Below are positions 16,020 to 25,429 of a stretch of 64,000 nt of DNA, in pieces. The position numbers and the translations under genes were made by a program. Position 1 is the first letter of the stretch. The number at the start of each line of letters is the position of its first letter. The notes beneath the pieces were generated by a model that was given only the letters and a program-made list of their open reading frames with translations, made no database searches and was not told the DNA's origin. Origin of the DNA: CAWDPQ01 sp963804245 (lineage in GTDB: Bacteria > Acidobacteriota > Vicinamibacteria > Vicinamibacterales > 2-12-FULL-66-21); assembly GCA_963804245.1 (NCBI GenBank), contig CAWDPQ010000020.1, positions 372,001-436,000 of the forward strand, in the 5' to 3' direction.

Positions 16020-17749
16020 AACTTGCGCTCCCGGTGCTCCCACGTCCCGCGCAGGCTGATCCAGAACGACAGCATGATGAGTCTGAGATCCAGCAAGAAA
16101 GAACGGCGTTTGATGTAGACGCGATCGTAGCGAAACTTCTGTCGCCGGGCGACGTCGCGCGGTGCGTAAATCTGCGCTACACCGGTGAGCCCCGGCGGCA
16201 CGACGGTCCGGGCGTGGTAACCCTCGATTGCCTCGAGGGCGACGACTTCCCCGGCGCCATTGGCGTCGATCTCGCCGGGGCGCAGCGCCCGCGGGCCGAC
16301 GAAGCTCATGTCGCCTCGCAGGATGTTCACGAGCTGCGGCAGTTCGTCCATCGCGGTGGCACGGAGCAGCTTACCCGCGCGTGTGACCCGCGGATCGTCA
16401 GCGACGGCCTGCAGGGGACCACTATTACGTTCGGCGTCCGGCACCATCGAGCGGAACTTCAGCACGCTGAAGGTCTGGCCACCAGCGCCCACGCGCTCCT
16501 GGCGGTAGAACACCGGGCCGCCATCTTCGAGCTTGATGAGGAGCGCGGCAACCGCCCAGACCGGTGCCGACAACAGTAACCCGGCGCCAGACAGCACAAC
16601 GTCGAACGCCCGCTTGATGAATGCGGTCGGCGGCATCGCCGGTTCAGCGGCTACTTCCTCGTACAGCCCGGCGGTCCGGTCGACCATCGCCGCGTGGGTA
16701 AACCACTCGCGAAAACGGCGCCGGCCCGCGTCACCCATCCGATCGCGAAGGTCAGGGTCCTGCTGAAGGCGGCCGAGCGCGGATCGCAGTGCGTCGGGGT
16801 CCCCGGGAGGAACGGTGAAGCCGGTCACGCCGTCCTGGTTCACCCACGGCACACCGGACGCGACGCGTGTGCTGACGACCGGCTTGCCTCGCGCCATGGC
16901 TTCGACCTGCACGAGACCGAATGCCTCGGCGGCGGTCGTCGATGGCAGCGCCAGCACGTCGCAGGCGGCGTACAACTCCGCCAGCGCATCCTCGGGCAGC
17001 GTCCCTCGGAAGGACACCCGATCGCCGACGCCGAGCGCATCGGCCTGCCGCTCCAACGCCTCGCGCAGGGGCCCATCACCAACGATCACTGCCGACGCAT
17101 CGAGACCGCGCATGGCCTGGAGGAGAACATCGACACCCTTGTAGGGCACCAGGCGTCCGACGAACAGCACGACGAAGCCAGGACGGCCGCCGTTCAAGGA
17201 CTTCGCCGAACCAGCGGCTGTCGGCTGTCCAACTGGCTCAGGGAGCCCGAACGGTACGACGACTGCACGGGCACGATATGGCGCCAGCGCACCGGCATGC
17301 TCGAGCAGAGCCGGCGACGAAACGACGATGCGTGCGGCTCGGCCGAGCGCGAACGAAACGAATGGATGGTAGAAGGCGAGGTAGCGCCATCGCGGGCGGA
17401 TGACTTCGCTGTGATACCAGACGATGAGCCGATGGCGGGGACGGGCGATCGCATACGCCAGCAGGGCCATCGGATTCGGCTCGTGCAGGACGAGCAGGTC
17501 GCTGTCATCGCCGCGAAGCAAGGGGATCAATGCCGCGGACACCGATACCGATCCGACCCGCACGAGCAGACCGGCGCGCGTGACCGGCACGCCCTCGACT
17601 TCCTCGCGCACCGTCGCCCGCTCGGTGGCCACGACGAGGGCCCTGCTGTCGACGCCGCGCGATCGTTCGCCCTGACAGAGCGACTGCAGGACCCGCTCCA
17701 TGCCGCCGCGCACCGGCGGGTAGAACTTGCCAAGATGCGTCACGCGCAC
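16016..17749 (-). CDS. GT4 glycosyltransferase fused to initiating phosphoglycosyltransferase
   Basis: A 577-residue two-domain protein. Residues 1-370 form a GT4 glycosyltransferase: MRVTHLGKFYPPVRGGMERV at the start, VLFVGRLVPYKGVDVLL near the middle, and the E(x7)E site AEAFGLVQVEAMARG. Residues 372-577 form a small bacterial sugar transferase (PF02397): membrane anchor FIKRAFDVVLSGAGLLL, VFYRQERVG, KFRSM, catalytic DE in MDELPQLVNILRGDMSFVGP, and PPGLTGVAQI. The second domain moves a sugar phosphate onto undecaprenyl phosphate and the first adds a later sugar. The frame is uninterrupted across the junction. Start GTG 17749 gives the family-like MRVTHLG; GTG 17743 would give a GTGA overlap. 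A restart at M372 is possible. Confidence 0.88.
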   Translation of the reverse strand: MRVTHLGKFYPPVRGGMERVLQSLCQGERSRGVDSRALVVATERATVREEVEGVPVTRAGLLVRVGSVSVSAALIPLLRGDDSDLLVLHEPNPMALLAYAIARPRHRLIVWYHSEVIRPRWRYLAFYHPFVSFALGRAARIVVSSPALLEHAGALAPYRARAVVVPFGLPEPVGQPTAAGSAKSLNGGRPGFVVLFVGRLVPYKGVDVLLQAMRGLDASAVIVGDGPLREALERQADALGVGDRVSFRGTLPEDALAELYAACDVLALPSTTAAEAFGLVQVEAMARGKPVVSTRVASGVPWVNQDGVTGFTVPPGDPDALRSALGRLQQDPDLRDRMGDAGRRRFREWFTHAAMVDRTAGLYEEVAAEPAMPPTAFIKRAFDVVLSGAGLLLSAPVWAVAALLIKLEDGGPVFYRQERVGAGGQTFSVLKFRSMVPDAERNSGPLQAVADDPRVTRAGKLLRATAMDELPQLVNILRGDMSFVGPRALRPGEIDANGAGEVVALEAIEGYHARTVVPPGLTGVAQIYAPRDVARRQKFRYDRVYIKRRSFLLDLRLIMLSFWISLRGTWEHRERKF

Positions 17750-18915
17750 TCGGGGACTCTCCGACCGGCGTCGAGCACTTCGTCGTAGATGGGCAGCAAC
17801 CCGCGGACGTGCTCGTCCCACGTCAGCGAGGCGGCGTGCGCCCTTCGCGCGTACTCGCCGACCGCGACGTCCTCGGGCTGCAGGGTGTGTTCGATCGCCT
17901 CGACCCAGCCGCGAATGTCGTCTGGCGAGACCCATCGCGCCATCCCGCCGGAAACCTCTCTGAGCGCAGGGATGTCGCTGATCACGGCGGGACGACCGGC
18001 GGCGAACGCCTCGATCACCGGGAGCCCGAATCCCTCGCGGTCCGACGGCATCAACAGCACGGCGCACCGTGCGTACACCGCCCGCAGCACGTCGCGATCG
18101 ACGAACGGCAGCTCGACGATCGGAATGTTCAGCTGCTTGGCGAGCCGCTTGTGCGCCGGCGTCAGAGGACTTCCGACGCGAATGAGTCGAACACCCGGAC
18201 GGCTCTCGCGCACCGCCGCCACGATCTTGAGCAAGCGGTCGAGACGCTTCCTCGGAATGTCGTTGCCGACGTGCAGCAAGTCGGTCACACCATCTTCGGG
18301 GGCGAGGTGCGACGCTGCCCACTCGAAGGCAACTGCAGACGGTTCGGGCAGGAAGCCGGGGTCGATTCCGTTCAGGACGACGCGAAGCCGCTCGTCGGGC
18401 ACCAGGCCGAGCCGCACGAGATCATCGCGCGCCGCCGCGCTGCCACACACGACGAGTGCCGCGCGCTGCAGTCCGCCGAGGATCCGCTGGGTGATGGCCC
18501 GGAAGGCCGCGCTCCGCTGTTCTTCTGGCGGCGTCGTAATGCTCCGGAACGTATCCACGTCATGGCAGGTCACAATCGTCGACGTCGCCGGGAGGTCGTG
18601 GACGAGTTGCGCATAGCTGTGATCGACAACGTGATACAGGGTGTATCGGCCGGAAACCTCGCCGCGGATACGCCGCGGGTACAGGACCATGCGATTGAAA
18701 AGCCGGTCGGCGAACAACCGGCGCCGTTCCGGTCCCAGTGGGACGCGGGAGGCGACGCGGACGAGAGGATGCCGGATAGCCGTGGTTCGAATGTTCCCCG
18801 AGTGCAGGGGAACCCGGGAGGTGATGAGCGCACCCATCTGATCCATGCTCGACCAGCCTTCTTCCGGCATGTCGTGGATCACCGCCAGCGAGATGGGTCG
18901 CCGATTCGGCATCAC
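17740..18915 (-). CDS. GT4 family glycosyltransferase
   Basis: A 391-residue retaining glycosyltransferase. The N-terminal domain begins LAVIHDMPEEGWSSMDQMG. The acceptor half ends around VVLNGIDPGFLP, and the donor-binding half contains LLHVGNDIPRKRLDRLL and the E(x7)E site REGFGLPVIEAFAAGRP. It adds one sugar to the lipid-linked repeat on the cytoplasmic face. It overlaps the downstream fusion gene by about 10 bp and its own start overlaps the upstream stop by 4 bp, so the genes are translationally coupled. Confidence 0.88.
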   Translation of the reverse strand: MMPNRRPISLAVIHDMPEEGWSSMDQMGALITSRVPLHSGNIRTTAIRHPLVRVASRVPLGPERRRLFADRLFNRMVLYPRRIRGEVSGRYTLYHVVDHSYAQLVHDLPATSTIVTCHDVDTFRSITTPPEEQRSAAFRAITQRILGGLQRAALVVCGSAAARDDLVRLGLVPDERLRVVLNGIDPGFLPEPSAVAFEWAASHLAPEDGVTDLLHVGNDIPRKRLDRLLKIVAAVRESRPGVRLIRVGSPLTPAHKRLAKQLNIPIVELPFVDRDVLRAVYARCAVLLMPSDREGFGLPVIEAFAAGRPAVISDIPALREVSGGMARWVSPDDIRGWVEAIEHTLQPEDVAVGEYARRAHAASLTWDEHVRGLLPIYDEVLDAGRRVPECA

Positions 18916-20054
18916 TGAAGCCTCGCCGACCGGCGGGCGTTGTGCACGGGTTGTGCGAGCAGATCCGCGAGCTGATCGAAGACCCGCCCGCTGTCGAAAC
19001 GAGCTTTCACCATGGCCGCCCCCGCCGCCGTTCGCCGCCGCGCGACGTCCGGATGATCGATTACTTGCCGCATCGCGTCGGCAAGTGCTGCCGCGTCACC
19101 GGGCGGCGCCGTCCAACCGGTGATGCCGTCCTGCACGGTCTCTTTCAGTCCGCCGACGGCGGTCGCGACGACCGGTGTGCCGCAGGCGAGCGCCTCCAAC
19201 ACGGAGAATCCGAGTCCTTCTTCGCGGCTGGCCTGGACGCAGACGTCTGCCGCGATGTAGTCGAGTGGCAGCTCGCGGCGCGGGTCGACGGCATCAGCGG
19301 CAATGACCCGTCCCGCCACTCCCACGGCTTCCGCCGCCTGCAGGAACTCGCGATGGCCGCCGCTGCGGTGCAGCAGGTAGACGTCGCGACCCTCACTAAC
19401 CAGCCGGCTGAAAGCGTCGATGAGTGTCCGGGTGTCTTTTTCAGGCGCCACGCGGCTGCTGTTGAAGACGATCGCACCGGTGACGGGCAGACCGCGAGTC
19501 CGGCGCAGCGCCGTCCGATCCACCACGCTCGGTGCGAACACGTGCGGATCCACGCCGTATACGGGGATGACACGCACCTGCTGACCGTCGGCGTAACGCG
19601 ACACCACGGCGCGGAGGTAGTCGCTCAGCACGACATATCCGCGGCCGACACGCGCGTTGATCCATGCCAGAGCATGGATGGCGGCAAGCGTCGCGCTCGA
19701 GAAGCCACGCCGCGTGCCACGCCGGGTCGCGTAGTATTCAGCGGCCGGACTGCAGACCAGCATCCAGCAGGGACGCCGCTTGAGACGACAGGCCAGATTG
19801 GCGGCGAGCGCGGCGATGCCATAGCCCTGCACCAGCGCAGCGTCGCACCGCTCGCTCATCAACCAGCGGAACGCCCAGCACGCGAACGCCAGCCGGTTCG
19901 CCGATCCCATGCGCACGGTGACGCCGGTCGGCTGGCTGACGGCGCGCCCGCCCGGCACTTCACGCGCCAGGACCGTCAGGCTGACGCGCGATCCGAGTCC
20001 TTCGACCATCCGCGCGTCGGTGCCGCTCTCGACGACGAAACAGACTGACGTCAT
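18912..20054 (-). CDS. GT4 family glycosyltransferase
   Basis: A ~380-residue GT4 enzyme starting MTSVCFVVESGTDARMVEGL. Donor-domain features are IVFNSSRVAPEKDTRTLIDA, DVCVQASREEGLGFSVLEALACGTPVVA (the E(x7)E site) and the C-terminal helix. The ATG at 20054 is 2 bp after the methyltransferase stop (TGA-AG-ATG). An open frame reaches 20249 but would overlap that gene by 190 bp and lacks GT features. It acts in the shared EPS repeat-unit pathway. Confidence 0.87.
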   Translation of the reverse strand: MTSVCFVVESGTDARMVEGLGSRVSLTVLAREVPGGRAVSQPTGVTVRMGSANRLAFACWAFRWLMSERCDAALVQGYGIAALAANLACRLKRRPCWMLVCSPAAEYYATRRGTRRGFSSATLAAIHALAWINARVGRGYVVLSDYLRAVVSRYADGQQVRVIPVYGVDPHVFAPSVVDRTALRRTRGLPVTGAIVFNSSRVAPEKDTRTLIDAFSRLVSEGRDVYLLHRSGGHREFLQAAEAVGVAGRVIAADAVDPRRELPLDYIAADVCVQASREEGLGFSVLEALACGTPVVATAVGGLKETVQDGITGWTAPPGDAAALADAMRQVIDHPDVARRRTAAGAAMVKARFDSGRVFDQLADLLAQPVHNARRSARLQ

Positions 20055-20056
20055 CT

Positions 20057-20785
20057 TCAGGCCGAAGCGCCGCCCCGGAACCCGTTTGCTTTGAGCGCGA
20101 CAGTCAGCGAGTGCAGACCGAACGTCGACAGCCCCCGGACGCGGGTGCCAACCAGGATCGGCGCGCGGCGGGGCCACGGCAGGTAGTGTCCGGTCCCATC
20201 GCAGCTGACGATTTGCAGGCCGGCACGCCGCACCCAGCGCCGAAGCCACGGGGCGAGGAGAAACCTGTTGATCGGCTGCCCTTCTTCGGAAAATCGCCGG
20301 CCCGTGAGCCGCAGGTAGCCTCGATACGCACCCATCGGGCCCAGGTAGTTGGGCGTCGTCAGGAACAGGTGTCCACCTGGTCTGAGCACGCGCGCCAACT
20401 CGGCGAGCGCCGCACGCGGCTGGTGAAGGTGCTCGAGGGTTTCACAGCAGATAACGGTGTCGAACGACCCCGACGCGACGCCGATGGCTTGCGCATCTCC
20501 TTCGAAGAAGGCGACGCGGCTGCGCGCCTTCACGACGCCGCGCGCGAGACGGACAGCCACACCTGAGAAGTCGGCGGCGACGAGGAGGGCTGGCGGCGAC
20601 GGCAGGCCGGCACACCACGTGGCAAAGTCTCCACGTCCGCACGCGATCTCGAGCACCCGTTTCCCGGCAAGGTCGCGGCCGACGTTGATCCATTCCTGAA
20701 CCATTCGATGCCAGGGCGTGTCGAGAGCAGCTGACCCGCTCACCGCCGTGTGCCAGGCGTCGTAGGTCAGGCGCTCGTCAGACAT
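20057..20785 (-). CDS. class I SAM-dependent methyltransferase of the EPS operon
   Basis: A 242-residue Methyltransf_11-type enzyme. Motif I is VLEIACGRGDFATW, LVAADFSGVAVRLA is the ribose-acid region, and FDTVICCETLEHLHQP and LRPGGHLFLTTPN are the later motifs. Lying inside the operon and overlapping the next glycosyltransferase by 8 bp, it may methylate a sugar or the glycan end, which in some systems stops chain growth. That role is inferred only from position. Confidence 0.83.
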   Translation of the reverse strand: MSDERLTYDAWHTAVSGSAALDTPWHRMVQEWINVGRDLAGKRVLEIACGRGDFATWCAGLPSPPALLVAADFSGVAVRLARGVVKARSRVAFFEGDAQAIGVASGSFDTVICCETLEHLHQPRAALAELARVLRPGGHLFLTTPNYLGPMGAYRGYLRLTGRRFSEEGQPINRFLLAPWLRRWVRRAGLQIVSCDGTGHYLPWPRRAPILVGTRVRGLSTFGLHSLTVALKANGFRGGASA

Positions 20786-21902
20786 GAGCGGCCCGCGCCG
20801 CGCGGTACGCTGATTCGAAGGCGTCAGCCGTTCGGCTCCACGTGAAATGCGTAGCGGCTGTCTTGTGGGCCGCAGTGCCCAATGCCCGGCACAATCCGGG
20901 ATCGCTTGTCAGCATCTCGAGACTCCGCACGAGCGACTCGACGTCGCCTGGCGCGGTCAGCAGGCCGTTGTCCTCGTCGCGCACGACATCCCGCATCCCG
21001 GCTGTTGCCGTGGTCACGATGGGCAGGGCACTCCACATCGCTTCGATGAGCGTCAAGGGAGTACCTTCGAAAAGACTGGGCAGTACAAAGATATCGGCCG
21101 CCGCCATGACCGCGGCCGTTTCGCGATCGGTCCTCGTGGTGACGACTCGTACACGGTCGCGGACGGCCGCGCTGAAGTCTCCGAGTACGCATTCCTCGGG
21201 GACGCCGGCACCGAGAACGTCGATCTGCAGGGTTGAGCCTGCCGAGCACAAACGATCGAATGCGGCGGCGAGGATGTGGGTACCCTTGCGCGGAATCCAC
21301 GTACCAGCGAACAACAGCCGCTTCGGAGGACCATATCTCCGCGCTGCTGCCGTCTCGCCGAAGACCGTATCGGCGCCGGGGGTTACACGCGTGATGCGCG
21401 CTGAGTCGACGCCGAATCTTTCCGCGAGGAATTGGCGATCCTGCGTATTCAGACAGATCACGTGGTCCGCACAGCGCAGGGCCAGGCGCGATTGCCAGAG
21501 GCTGCTCGCCGGGTACACGCATCGCGTCTTCCACGACGGCCGCGTCTCGGAATGGGCGAGGGACATCTCCCAGCCGCGCTGCTCCACTCCGTGGGTCATG
21601 GCCACCACGGCGGTACCGTCCTGTCCGCCGCGCAGCATGGCGACTGCCGCTCCGTGAGGCTCGTGGACGTTCACCACATCGTATGGCCGGCGTTGCCGCA
21701 CGGCTTCGACAACCTTCTTGCGCACCGCCCACGGAAACAGGAAGCGGCCGGCGGCGCCCCGCGTCGTCGCCCCGACATCGTCTGCCGACAGATAGTCCAC
21801 CTCGTGACCGGTGCGTTCGAGCTCGTCGTGCGCGCGTCCCATCAGGCGACTCATGCCCCCCGACCGCTCCAAACCGACGAGATGAGCGACGAGAATTCTC
21901 AT
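20778..21902 (-). CDS. GT4 family glycosyltransferase
   Basis: A 374-residue GT4 protein. MRILVAHLVGLERSGGMSRL opens the N-terminal domain with a glycine-rich loop, and VNVHEPHGAAVAML follows. LLFAGTWIPRKGTHILAAA starts the donor domain, and the active-site region FEGTPLTLIEAMWSALPIV carries the E(x7)E pair. The start overlaps the upstream stop by 4 bp (ATGA-like coupling) and the stop overlaps the methyltransferase gene by 8 bp. Confidence 0.88.
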   Translation of the reverse strand: MRILVAHLVGLERSGGMSRLMGRAHDELERTGHEVDYLSADDVGATTRGAAGRFLFPWAVRKKVVEAVRQRRPYDVVNVHEPHGAAVAMLRGGQDGTAVVAMTHGVEQRGWEMSLAHSETRPSWKTRCVYPASSLWQSRLALRCADHVICLNTQDRQFLAERFGVDSARITRVTPGADTVFGETAAARRYGPPKRLLFAGTWIPRKGTHILAAAFDRLCSAGSTLQIDVLGAGVPEECVLGDFSAAVRDRVRVVTTRTDRETAAVMAAADIFVLPSLFEGTPLTLIEAMWSALPIVTTATAGMRDVVRDEDNGLLTAPGDVESLVRSLEMLTSDPGLCRALGTAAHKTAATHFTWSRTADAFESAYRAARAAHV

Positions 21903-23152
21903 CGTGCGAACGCGACGACAGTCGATCTGGATTTGTCGCCGGCGACGTCCCGCAGGACGTCGAGAACGGCCGCCATGTGCAGGTCGTCCGGACGCGAGTG
22001 CCCGGTGGTTACCGCCGCCCGGCGCATCGCGCGGTGGCGCGGACGATCGGAGAGACAGCGCACGAGCGCATCGGCGAGGCCCTCGATGGTTGGTGGATCA
22101 CCTGGCGCCAGGCAGCCGTTGACTTCATCGGTGAGCCACTCGGGAATCCCGCCCGTTGCGTAAGCCACGACCGGCACGCCCTGCCGATTCGCCTCCTGAC
22201 CGATCAGCCCGAACGGTTCGGGCCACAGGCTGGGCATCACGAGAATGTCGGCCGTCGCGAGCAGCCTGGCGACGCCCACGGGACCCAACCAGCCAGTGAA
22301 GTGAATGCTCAGCCCATCGTTGCGGGCGCCAACTTCCCACGCCACCTGCTCCCAGCGGCCGCGCTCCGTTCCATCGCCGGCCAGGGTCAAGCGCAGCGGC
22401 GAGCTCAAGCGCGCGTGCGCAACCGCTGACGCACGAAGCAATTCCTCGCCGCCCTTGAGCGGATCCATCCGTCCGGCGAAGACCAGATGAGGGATCCGCA
22501 CTCGGTCGGTTGGCATGGGCATCGGATGAAACGGCGGCGCATTGACCGAGGTGGTCTTGATCGAGCAATTGACCACCCGCCCGCCCGCCGCACCATGCCG
22601 CAGATACTCGCGGCGCATGTGCTCCGAGTGGGTCAGCACGGCCGCATAGCGCCAAAGCAATTTCAGACGTCGTCTCTGCAGCAAGTAATCGGCCGCAAAG
22701 GTGGAGGGCTTCAAGCCGCCGCAGCGTCGCGGATAGTAGAGCGCCAGGCACGCGGGCCCGAATCGCCGCGTGCAGGGCTGAATGACTGGCAACCGGTGTG
22801 TCTTGTCACCGCTGATGCAGGTGCCGTAGTACGCATGCGCGAACAACACGGCCGGCGCGATAGATTGCAACTGTTCTTCAAAGGCGGGATCGCTCAGACC
22901 ATGGACGTAGATGACATCCGGCTGCCACTCACGTAGTCGTTCGAGGGCGGCGGCAGGCCCGATCTCGGACACGCAGAGGGTTGTCAGCGTCGGTGGAATC
23001 ACGAGGCGCGGCCGATCGTCCGGGTCATCGCTCTCATAACAGAGCAACACCTCGTGTCCCTCGGCGACAAAGGCGGCAATCGTGCGCGCGATATAGGTCT
23101 CGGCACCGCCCACCTGGCGTGATGTCCACGTCGCCATGGCGATGCGCATCAT
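21899..23152 (-). CDS. GT4 family glycosyltransferase
   Basis: A 417-residue GT4 protein starting MMRIAMATWTSRQVGGAETY, a classical GGAE N-terminal motif. Features in order: VIYVHGLSDPAFEEQL, a Cys-rich stretch with CISGDKTHRLPVIQPCTRRF, VFAGRMDPLKGGEELLRA, and the E-site WPEPFGLIGQEANRQGVPVV. The middle segment HAYYGTCISG...C resembles a family of EPS glycosyltransferases with a CxxG loop. The start overlaps the frame-broken upstream gene's stop by 4 bp. Confidence 0.87.
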   Translation of the reverse strand: MMRIAMATWTSRQVGGAETYIARTIAAFVAEGHEVLLCYESDDPDDRPRLVIPPTLTTLCVSEIGPAAALERLREWQPDVIYVHGLSDPAFEEQLQSIAPAVLFAHAYYGTCISGDKTHRLPVIQPCTRRFGPACLALYYPRRCGGLKPSTFAADYLLQRRRLKLLWRYAAVLTHSEHMRREYLRHGAAGGRVVNCSIKTTSVNAPPFHPMPMPTDRVRIPHLVFAGRMDPLKGGEELLRASAVAHARLSSPLRLTLAGDGTERGRWEQVAWEVGARNDGLSIHFTGWLGPVGVARLLATADILVMPSLWPEPFGLIGQEANRQGVPVVAYATGGIPEWLTDEVNGCLAPGDPPTIEGLADALVRCLSDRPRHRAMRRAAVTTGHSRPDDLHMAAVLDVLRDVAGDKSRSTVVAFAR

Positions 23153-24298
23153 CGAGTCGCTCCGAGCGCCGCAAAAAACGGCTTCAACGTCTGCGTCGGA
23201 TCGAACCGCTCGCGGTAGAGCGCGGCAGCGCCCGCCCTGGCGGCGGCGTTACGCGCCGGCTCGAGCAATCGCAGTATGGCTGCAGGGAGGGCATCGGTCG
23301 CGGCGGCCGGCACGGTCTCGACGGCTTGCGTGTCGCTCCAGTACGGCTCGGAGAGCGCGCCGATCGTCGTCGCCACCGGAATGCCGTGTTCCAACGCAGA
23401 AACGGTCGTGGTTCTCCGACCGCTCACCCCGTCCGGATACGGTTGTAAGAGCGCGTCGCACGCCTGCAGATGCAGCGACACCTGATCCAGGGACAGCGCG
23501 CCGGTTCCGACCAGGGGCAGCCGTGAATCGTCTGCGGATGGTCGCACCTGCTGCGCGAGCGTGTCGCTGCCCCGGCCAATGCAGACGAACGCCGCATCCG
23601 ACCGGCGGTCGGCAAGCTCGGCGATCGCCGTCCTGAGAACATCGAGCGAATAAGCGCCGCCAGATCCGAAGTAGCCGATCAGCCGTGAACGTCCCTGCAG
23701 GAGAATCCGCCGCACGGCGGCGACAGCGGACGCATTCTGAACGGGCGGGATCGTTCCCGGCACCGGCAGCATCTGCGGCGCCGCCTGCGTCTTCTGACGG
23801 GCACCGTTGATGCGCGGCTCCCATCCTGGAATGGTCAGCCAGACGCGTTCGGCACAGCGCACGACGGTTCGCGTCATGAGCCGCTGCACAACGGCAGCCG
23901 GGGGCTGCAACCAGGAGCCGCCGAAAAAGTCCATGTAAGGTTCGTGGACGATGAGGTCGATGCGATCACCGGCGAGCGCTCGCCGGCGGACCCAGCGGCT
24001 GAAAGCAACGTTGAGGCCCTTGCGTCCGTACCCATGTGGCACCCACTGCACGACGAGATGTCGGGGCGGAGCCCATTCGTCGAGTGCCGCATCGACGTTC
24101 TGCAGCGAGGCTGATGAAAAATCGCCGAGTGCCGGTCTGTACGAAAACGTTGGGCGACTCGGTCCCGTGTGCAGCAGTCCAGACATGCACTTCGTAACCC
24201 TCGGCAGCGGCAGCGTGCGCGACGATGCGCGAGTGCTCGCTGACACCGCCCATGATCGGCGGATACTCGGAGGTGATGATGTGCAGCGAAGACATCAT
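23149..24298 (-). CDS. GT4-like glycosyltransferase (frame broken near 24145)
   Basis: The N-terminal part MMSSLHIITSEYPPIMGGVS...YEVHVWTAAHGTESPN reads in one frame from 24298. The remainder, from YRPALGDFSSASLQNVDAAL through LVVQWVPHGYGRKG, YFGSGGAYSLDVLRTAI and the donor half, reads in the frame one base away to 23149. Removing one base in the AAAA run at 24144-24147 joins them as NVSYRPALGDF, which restores a continuous ~380-residue enzyme. The donor site is unusual (SGRRTTTVSALEHGIPV in place of E-x7-E). It is probably a sequencing insertion, but a true mutation would inactivate the gene. It sits mid-operon with coupled neighbours. Confidence 0.8.
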
Positions 24299-24352
24299 GA
24301 GCCGCCGCAACGCGCGCGATCGCGGCGTACCAGGATCGGCAGGAGCTGCCCG

Positions 24353-25429
24353 TCACGAGGCCGCATACGCCTCCAGGCAGCGGTCGACGACCTGTTCCCA
24401 TCGGAAACGCTCGAGAACACGCTGGCGGCCGGCGCGACCCATCGTCTCGGCCGCAGCCCGGTCGGCGCGCACAACGTCGATGGCTTGTGCGAGCGCCCGC
24501 GGATTACCTGGTGGAACCACGAAGCCGTTCTGCAGGTGAACCACCACCTCGGGCATGCTCGCCACCTCGGTACAGATGACGGGACGGCCACACGCCATCG
24601 CTTCGAGCAGGGTCTGCCCGAGCAGCTCGGGGATCTGCGTCGTCCGGCCGTCGGGTGTCTTGTAAACGCTTGGCAGGACCACGCAGGCGGCGCGGCGGTA
24701 TTCCGCGACGAGCGCCGCGTCATCCGCATCGTGAACGAAGGTCACCTGCTTGCCGCGCGCGAGGTCCTTGAGCGACTCCAGGTATGCCGGATCCATCGGC
24801 TGACCGACGATGCGGAGTGGGACGGCAGGATCGACGGCGCTGATCAGATCGTGGATCCCCTTGTGAGGCAGAATGCGGCCGACGAAGAGGACGGAGTCCT
24901 CAGCGGCACCACCCGGACTGAATCTTTCCGTATCAACGCCGCCGAATATCACTCGCGCCGACGAGGACCCAGCGTGACCCGCGATGCGCCGGGAGTATTC
25001 GCTGATGTGCAGATGGCCGTGATACCAGCCGTCGGTGGACACGAACGAGGAAACGTCCAGGCCGCCGCCGCCGAGATCCGTGACGAAGACGCGGCGCCGC
25101 GTGAGCCGCGCCAGGACCGCGGCGAAGCTGCTCGCCATGACGTGCTGCTGATGACAGTGCACGACCGCTGCGCCGCGCAGCGCCTTCGGAAGCGCAGCCG
25201 CGATCGGATTGGTCCGCTGGCCGCGCACGTGGTAGCCCTCGAGCACGATGACTTCCAGCTGTCCGATTTGCTCACGACGAGGTTCGGCGCCAAATGTCAC
25301 CAGTCGCGTGTTCACACGCTGCGACATGTGGCGAGCGAGCTCGAACGAATATCGTTCTGCTCCACCGAGGATGCCGTCGCGCGAATCGAACGGCGCCGGC
25401 ACGACGTGCGCGATCGTCAACTCAACCAC
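24353..25429 (-). CDS. GT4 family glycosyltransferase
   Basis: A ~358-residue GT4 enzyme: TIAHVVPAPFDSRDGILGGA begins the N-terminal domain, VVHCHQQHVMASSFAAVLA and TDLGGGGLDVSSFV follow. VLFVGRILPHKGIHDLISAV opens the donor domain, and PELLGQTLLEAMACGRPVIC holds the catalytic Glu pair. Start is either GTG 25429 (MVELTIAHV) or TTG 25420, which overlaps the flippase stop as TTGA. Both are inside or abutting the flippase gene, so coupling is certain and the exact start is not. Confidence 0.86.
   Translation of the reverse strand: MVELTIAHVVPAPFDSRDGILGGAERYSFELARHMSQRVNTRLVTFGAEPRREQIGQLEVIVLEGYHVRGQRTNPIAAALPKALRGAAVVHCHQQHVMASSFAAVLARLTRRRVFVTDLGGGGLDVSSFVSTDGWYHGHLHISEYSRRIAGHAGSSSARVIFGGVDTERFSPGGAAEDSVLFVGRILPHKGIHDLISAVDPAVPLRIVGQPMDPAYLESLKDLARGKQVTFVHDADDAALVAEYRRAACVVLPSVYKTPDGRTTQIPELLGQTLLEAMACGRPVICTEVASMPEVVVHLQNGFVVPPGNPRALAQAIDVVRADRAAAETMGRAGRQRVLERFRWEQVVDRCLEAYAAS

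Noticed and set aside
17749..18322. N-terminal extension of the GT4-phosphoglycosyltransferase protein to 768 residues
   Set aside because: The extra 191 residues are a low-complexity Arg/Ala stretch that lies over the upstream glycosyltransferase gene.
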